The notes beneath the pieces were generated by a model. That model was given only the letters and a program-made list of their open reading frames with translations, had not been told where the DNA came from and did no database searches. Made by a program: the position numbers and the translations under genes. A DNA stretch of 64,000 bases from Dendrolimus kikuchii (lineage: Eukaryota > Arthropoda > Insecta > Lepidoptera > Lasiocampidae). The stretch covers positions 62,001-126,000 of the forward strand of contig CM034408.1 in assembly GCA_019925095.2 (NCBI GenBank), given 5' to 3'. Below are positions 58,203-64,000 of this stretch, piece by piece (the first letter of the stretch is position 1; the number at the start of each line of letters is the position of its first letter).

Positions 58203-58405
58203 ATTTACATACATACATACATAGCTTCACGCCAGTTCCCTTGCGGGGTAGGCACGAACAACAGAGCGCCATTTAGGCTTATTCTTACACACCTCACTTG
58301 CTTCTTTCACATTCATAACTCTTGTCATGCACGCTCGTCTGTTATTAAGGCTCCTGACATCACCTTCTGCTAGTACACGATCAATTTGATCATGGAAGTT
58401 ACAAT
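58203..58405 (-). mobile_element. 5'-truncated LINE 3' end with (ATGT)n tail, longest copy
   Basis: The minus-strand frame encodes the C-terminal tail HDQIDRVLAEGDVRSLNN, VMNVKEASEVCKNKPKW, RSVVRAYPARELA and then a stop, directly before the tetranucleotide tail at 58203. This shows the family is the 3' end of a coding retroelement. Confidence 0.75.
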
Positions 58406-58757
58406 TTCTATATTGCAAAACTTATATGAACTAATCAATTAGCATGACATTTTACAACAAGATATTGCTGGTTTGTCGAATCGGGCCAATGTTATAACTC
58501 ACATTTGACTTTAATGTTCTGTGTTGGTATCCGTGTGTCGTGCGTCTGCGTCTCCCAATGTGCACGATAAGCGGCACACTTGTGATGCTGCGAGATCGTT
58601 GACACAGATCGTGTTGATAATGTGCTTGTTCCGAATTCCCGATAAACTCATCACTATACTTGTCATTTTTAATTAATTTTAAAGAATTATACCGACTTAT
58701 GCAGACGTAAGCGAGTCCTTCATTTGATACTGTATAAGCTAGGCTCTTTGACACTAA

Positions 58758-58938
58758 GTTCTGGATGCGTCAAGTAAAACAAATCGGCTAACAGACGCGT
58801 ACATGGAATGTACCGTGCTAAGCAAGTTACATTTTGTGTTACGACTGATCTGCAGCTGTACCCAGACATCGACATCTTACGAAATTTACCATGTTGGGAA
58901 TCAAACCCGGAGCCACTGCGTTCCAGAAAAGCCGTCAA
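58758..58938 (-). mobile_element. tRNA-derived SINE, partial copy
   Basis: Minus-strand copy of the SINE at 45990. The B-box region GGCTCCGGGTTTGATTCCC is kept, but the A-box part is deleted. The body shares TGTCTGGG, AACACAA and ACTTGCTTA. Confidence 0.7.
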
Positions 58939-60055
58939 ATAAATAAGTAAACGTGTGCTTTGTATCGGACTGATGTCTCTGTTGAATTTATTTTTTTCAT
59001 TTGGTGTAAAAGAACAGTGGGATTGTGAGACATCGGCGTTAGCCCCTGCTTGTGAAATAGGCGCGCCGATGATTACAAAGTCGTTAGTGGGCGGATGTGT
59101 TTTTAAATGTTCATTTCATGTCAGGTTATTTAAGTTTTTTTTACCGACGGACATCTTAATAGTAAAATCTATATATTAATGCATTAAGCGAAAACTTTGT
59201 GCCCCTTTTTACAAAAAAAATGCGCGGACGGAGGAGTATGAAATTTCGCACACTTACGGCCTTACTTATAATAATCTCGTTAAGAAACGATTAGCCATCT
59301 CTTAATTAAGAGAATCAGAATCAGACTAATCAATGAATATCTTTTTTTCCACTTATATTGAATATTATAACAGAACTATAATTAATAATGTTTAAATTTA
59401 AATTAATTATTATGGTTGAATTTTGACCAAGATCGACCACTAGTAATATAATAAAAATTATTAAATAATTAAATATTTGACATTTTTGAAATCCTCAATT
59501 GTCGCAAATGGCATGAGTTAATACATGTACAACTAGATGACGCTGACTAATAATTATACATGATATTGGTTAGCACATATTTCATGGTAATCTTTTTGTA
59601 CTTTAATCTTAGTTCAGTTCAATAAACCAGTACAACAGTCAATAAGTAAGTGTTTTTCATTTAGTGCAAGTTAGGTAACCTTAGACATAATAGTGTTCCA
59701 GTGAGATCGATTTCGGCGAATACGATTTAAGCCTGGAATCCAAATGCACAAGCAATCAAGAAAACGCATGGAATACTAGTGAACATTTGTGCGTGACGCG
59801 AAATGCGGAATGCGCCGGCGTCTCCGCACATCATCGACTGCAAAGCATTCAGTTCCGTCATATAATACATCATTCCACGAGAACGTAATCAATTCAGAGA
59901 AGAGACAAGTGTAAAGTACCCTTATCTTAATGATCGATAGATCGAACTAATTAAACCGGTCGGATTACGTAGGCCGGGTTAAAACTCGGTGTATCCTAAT
60001 CTTAGCCACTGGGTAAAGTAACTTTTTCGCAGATTTAGACTAAACACTTTAGATT
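58939..60055. other. AT-rich region without recognised feature
   Basis: No gene or named repeat recognised. Confidence 0.4.
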
Positions 60056-60366
60056 TTATCCGTGCAGGAACGGAGAAAGAATACAATTTCCTGCGTTGGG
60101 GCGGCCTGTCGTAAGAGGCGACTTTAACAACCCACAGCCAGGTGGTAGGGCATTTGCCCGATTGGATGGCTACCACCTCTAGTCTAAAGTATGTCGCCAT
60201 AACAACTTAGAGTTGTGTTCCGGCATTAGTGCCCAGGTTTCAGTCTCCCTTAAGAGAGCAGCAGCGCATTTGTAGCAACTTTGCTGTTGCAAATGTCCAT
60301 AGGCGATGGTAACCGCTTTCCATCAAGTGGGCCGTCTGCCTGTCTGCTGATCTCCTGCAATAATAA
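60056..60366 (-). repeat. MITE-like 'TTGCAGGA' repeat, full length
   Basis: Minus-strand copy from TTTATCCGTGCAGGAACGG to ATCTCCTGCAATAATAAA. Confidence 0.85.
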
Positions 60367-60582
60367 AAAAAACACACTTGCCGTTTTCCAGGCCGGTTTG
60401 AATTTGGCGAAAGGGTTGTACTGTAGCACCTTTCTTCGAATACTATAATATAAATAAGCATATAACTACTGAGTGACAAAATAAAATTTTACATCTGAAA
60501 TAGGTACTGTTGTAAACATAATCCGTTTCAGTTAGGAATTTGTAAATATAATATATAGTTTGGTTGCATCGTCTTAACACTT

Positions 60583-60770
60583 CTTTCTACAACATCTAGA
60601 AGTCGAGTAAAACCTAAAAATTACTATATTTTGTAAATTTGTTGTTGTTCTTTTATGTCTCACTTGGCACCGACTTCTAGAGATGTTGTAGAAGAAAGAA
60701 GTCGGTTAAATATTTATTTTTTGGTTTTTAATGTGAAGTCGGTTTTGTTTATGTTAAGAAAAATAAAATC
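60583..60770. repeat. Palindromic foldback repeat, short form
   Basis: CTTCTTTCTACAACATCTAG with AAGTCG (60583-60607), and its inverted copy CGACTTCTAGAGATGTTGTA (about 60670-60700), flank an AT-rich loop. Same family as 63075. Confidence 0.65.
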
Positions 60771-61614
60771 GGAGATTTTTCTATTTATGCACAATTGGCG
60801 ATTTTTATACACAGAGTAGTTCATTGCAACAATCTGACTCACAAAGCTATATTATGTATTTTTGTTGCAAGTGTGTATCTATATCCATATTTTATAATTA
60901 TGTAAATAGAAAACTATTAATATAAAATGCCATAGACGACTTCATGTATCGCTTGGAAGTGAATTATGTAACAAGATGAAGTCGCAACTTCAGTAATTTT
61001 CTATAATTTATTTATTTAGGCGTTCTATTCGAAACCAGTTTGTCTTATCGACACCATGAATTTTAATTTACGTGTGTGTTGCTAATAATTTGCATTATTA
61101 TATTTTTACGAGGATAGTAAGTCATCAATGGCGTATTATTCATTTATTGTTTAAACAATTAATACAACTAGAGGTCGCCCAATGGTCAAAATTCAACCGT
61201 AATTAATTTAAATTATAAGTTTCAACATTATTAAGGTTCTGTTAAAGACAACATCTATAATTACTTTTAACGTGACATTTTTAAAGTAAGGTATTTTAAA
61301 GCCCACTTTAGTATATGAAAGTAATTTAGAATTTATTGTATCATGTAACATCTACACTGCTGCGACGTCGGTCCACCCACTCGTGTGTGCAGCCAGCATC
61401 TTATCTCAGGCAGCAACTTCCGGAGTTATGCATTTTTTTTAATATAGATCTTTACTATCAGTTTGCATTCCAATCAACGTAGTGTATAATGTCTTACACA
61501 TTAGTGTTTTCAATTCCGCAATGGCCAAGTAGAAATAGTTGAAAATCTAAATAAGTATTATCCTATTGCTATTTTATGAACTTTTATACAAACGTGACTA
61601 AAAACTACATATCT
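60771..61614. other. AT-rich region without recognised feature
   Basis: No gene or repeat recognised. Confidence 0.4.
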
Positions 61615-61925
61615 GTGTAGGAATAATTCCTGCGGCTAGGATGGGTAGCTATTCGACCACCGGCTTCGTAATGGCCGTTTTTTCATAAACCATTATGACG
61701 CCAGTGGTCGACTATTCTAACGATATTGTAATAGCGGAATGGAGGCCCTGGTCTAGAGCATGCTGTCATTACAATCTTGAGTTGTTTTTGGTATCGGTAG
61801 TCGAGTTTCACTCCCCCTTGGAGACCGGTAACACATTAGTGACATTTTGGTGCTTCAAATATCCGTAGGCGACGGGAACCACTTTCCACCAGCTGGGCCA
61901 CCGTCCTCTTTACTGTACTTCAGCC
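61615..61925 (-). repeat. Diverged subfamily copy of the MITE-like repeat
   Basis: Same order of landmarks (CCTGCGGC, CCCTGGTCTAGAGCATG, CTTGAGTTGT, CGTAGGCGACGGGAACC, CACCAGCTGGGCC) at low similarity. Directly followed by a young copy. Confidence 0.55.
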
Positions 61926-61944
61926 AAAGTTAAATAGAAACCTT

Positions 61945-62182
61945 TTATCCCAGGTGGTGGGGCATTTGCCCGACTGGATGGCTACCACCCCTGGTCTAAA
62001 GTATGTCGCCATAACAACCTTGAGTTGTGTTCCGGCATTAGTGACCAGGTTCCAGTCTCCCTTAAGAGAGCAGCAGCGCATTTGTAGCAACTTTGTTGTT
62101 GCAAATGTCGATAGGCGATGGTAACCGCTTTCCATCAAGTGGGCCGTCTGCCTGTCTGCTGATCTCCTGCAATAATAATAAT
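61945..62182 (-). repeat. MITE-like 'TTGCAGGA' repeat, truncated young copy
   Basis: Near-identical to 60110-60360. It lacks the outer end with TCCGTGCAGGAACGG and begins CCCAGGTGGTGGGGCATTTG. An (AAT)n tail follows CTCCTGCA. Confidence 0.8.
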
Positions 62183-62590
62183 AATAATCGCTTGTTTCGT
62201 AAATTGTTTTTAATGTCATGCCTCTGAGAACTACCTACGCCTTACCATATGAAAAGTAACTGCCTATTGTCTCTTGTATTATGCTCTTATCTAAACTTGG
62301 CTTGATCCATTTACATGAATTTTAGTGAAGCTTAGCAATTAAGTGGTGTGGCGCCTCGTCCCTTTATGGCGCAACGGCGTTAAATGGGTTCAAGTAGCGC
62401 AATTATCTCCAAACTGCATCTGGCCAAGCGTGGCCGAATACGCTGACGTGCGACTAACCCCTTGCGGCTGTGCGGCCGAAGTGACGTTTACAACTGAGCG
62501 CGGTGACGTTTAGCTTATATGTATGCTCCCAATTTTATCTGTGAAATGAAAAGCGTCGCTGTGTTCGCCCCGTTTTTGCCAACCTTATAC

Positions 62591-62822
62591 TCTTATACTA
62601 ATATATAAAGCTGAAGAGTTTGTTTGAACGCGCTAATCTCAGGAACTACTGGTTTGATTTGAAAAATTGTTTCAGCGTTAGATAGCCCATTTATTGAGGA
62701 AGGCTATAGGCTATATGTCATCACGCTAAGACCAATAGGAGTGGAGCACCAATGAAGAATGTTTCAAAATCGGGGGATTCTGAAAACAAATTCCATGCGA
62801 ACGACGTCGCGAGCACAGCTAG
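62591..62822 (+). mobile_element. Small Helitron-like element
   Basis: 232 nt from TCTTATACTAATATATAAAG to GTCGCGAGCACAGCTAG, followed by T. Closely related to the right half of 28017-28746. Non-autonomous. Confidence 0.75.
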
Positions 62823-63074
62823 TAATATTATAATTATTGACTGTCGCCAAATGCGTCTTATTTATAGCATTAAAAATAATGTCGTTAACGAATAATAACT
62901 TTTTAGAACTGGCAGCCCTAATTCGTATAAAATTTCAACATGGCTGTAGTTCCATTTCTTGGCATTACAGAGATAAGTTGTGCGAGCAATAATAATGAGT
63001 TGTAAACTGCAATCATTATGTTAAGTTCCACTACCCATGTGGATATTACTGATTTAGAACTTTAGCTCCATATT

Positions 63075-63625
63075 TTTTAACCGACTCCATAAAAAGGAGG
63101 TTCTCAATTCGTTGGGTTTTTTTATGTATGTTCACCGATTACTCCGAGATTTATGATCTGATTTACGTGATTCTTTTTTTGTTCGACGCGGAATAGCTTC
63201 CATTTGGTCTCCTAAAAATTTGACATAGTTTGGCCCAGTAGTTTTCATTTTACGAACATTTTTTTGTTTCCGTTTCTTGGGACCTATATTTTTTAAGGAG
63301 CGCGGCACCTTTCGTAGGTCTACCCATACATAGCTAGACACTAAAAAGTAACAAATAAAATAAAAAAAACTTCTTTTAAAAAAACCGACTTCAAAAACTA
63401 AAAAGTGTAAAATAACTTATTTCTAAAGCTATTATTATTAATATATATTAGCTAAAACATCTTGAAGTCGGTGCAAAGTAAAACATAAAAATTACTATAT
63501 TTTTTTGAAAATTACTAAGCACCGACTTTAAGATGTTTTAGATAATATATATTAATAATAATAGCTTTAGAAATAAGTTATTTTATACTTTTTAGTTTTT
63601 GAAGTCGGTTTTTTTATTTTATTAA
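63075..63625 (+). repeat. Foldback element with long palindrome, copy 2 (uninterrupted)
   Basis: The left part matches 26265-26560 almost base for base. It is followed by two inverted arms of about 110 nt (63381-63500 and 63516-63616) centred near 63505, with GTCGGTGC/GCACCGAC at the inner ends and CCGACTTCAAAAACT at the outer ends. It could form a long hairpin as RNA or cruciform DNA. No ORF with coding character. Confidence 0.8.
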
Positions 63626-63774
63626 GCGAGAAGTTTGTTATGAGGGGGACACGATTTAATGTCAACCATAAAGTTTTAACGCCGTGCACCGACCCAAGAC
63701 AAACTCAACACCACCATATTTGTGTAAAAATATCAAAGACCAAGGAAATATCCGTCGCACATGGTACGTTGGAG

Positions 63775-63852
63775 GGCGGGCGTGTAAACAAACAAGCGCC
63801 ACGCGGCCCGAGTGCAGCGCCACGCGGCCGAGTGCAGCGCCGCAGCGGCTGA
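63775..63852. repeat. GC-rich short tandem repeat
   Basis: Two to three copies of a 21-nt unit (CCACGCGGCC(C)GAGTGCAGCG) in a GC-rich patch at the right edge. May belong to a promoter or exon that extends beyond the window. Confidence 0.6.
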
Positions 63853-64000
63853 ACGCCACCGCTCTAATCAGTAGATTTGTATTCGACGCGCTTTACACCG
63901 GCTTCACCTTTATCACTTCTTCAGGCTAAAAGTTCATTTACATTGATTCAGCAACAGACTTAAAATTCGAAGGAAGTCAGTGCTGACTTAATACTGGCAT

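Overview
This window is eukaryotic nuclear DNA, almost certainly from a moth or butterfly. The AT-rich background is packed with typical lepidopteran mobile elements: Helitrons ending in a hairpin plus CTAG, mariner and maT DNA transposons, tRNA-derived SINEs, 5'-truncated LINE 3' ends with (ATGT)n tails, and foldback repeats carrying ACCGACTTCAA. Genes are split into GC-rich exons separated by long introns.

Left part (1-5560, minus strand): a gene for an F-box/WD-repeat protein resembling FBXW5. Exons at 5560-5317, 3145-2994, 1108-266 and 183-1 join in phase, and the gene runs off the left edge. Its second intron carries a broken mariner. One reading-frame slip lies in the third exon.

Middle (8013-37077, minus strand): ten open exons with consistent splice sites and phases join, on paper, into one uncharacterised, mostly disordered protein of about 1720 residues. 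The part from 21357 to 8013 is well supported by phase. The link to the exon at 36354-37077 is also phase-compatible but more tentative. A maT transposon sits in its last intron. Inside its largest proposed intron lie a two-exon MADF-BESS transcription-factor-like gene on the plus strand (33571-34624) and an intronless four-helix membrane protein gene on the minus strand (35529-36032).

Right part (37.1-64 kb): mostly mobile-element territory. It begins with a LINE fragment whose 680-codon reverse transcriptase ORF is open. Two related Helitrons face each other head to head at 49950-51222 and 51784-52761, each with its own internal minisatellite. Other contents are several nested insertions and a large palindromic foldback element. 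Two short stretches (around 45.8 kb and 49.1 kb) look like possible first exons of plus-strand genes but are weakly supported.

No rRNA gene, genuine tRNA gene or CRISPR array was seen. All splice models are read by eye and have not been tested against transcripts.
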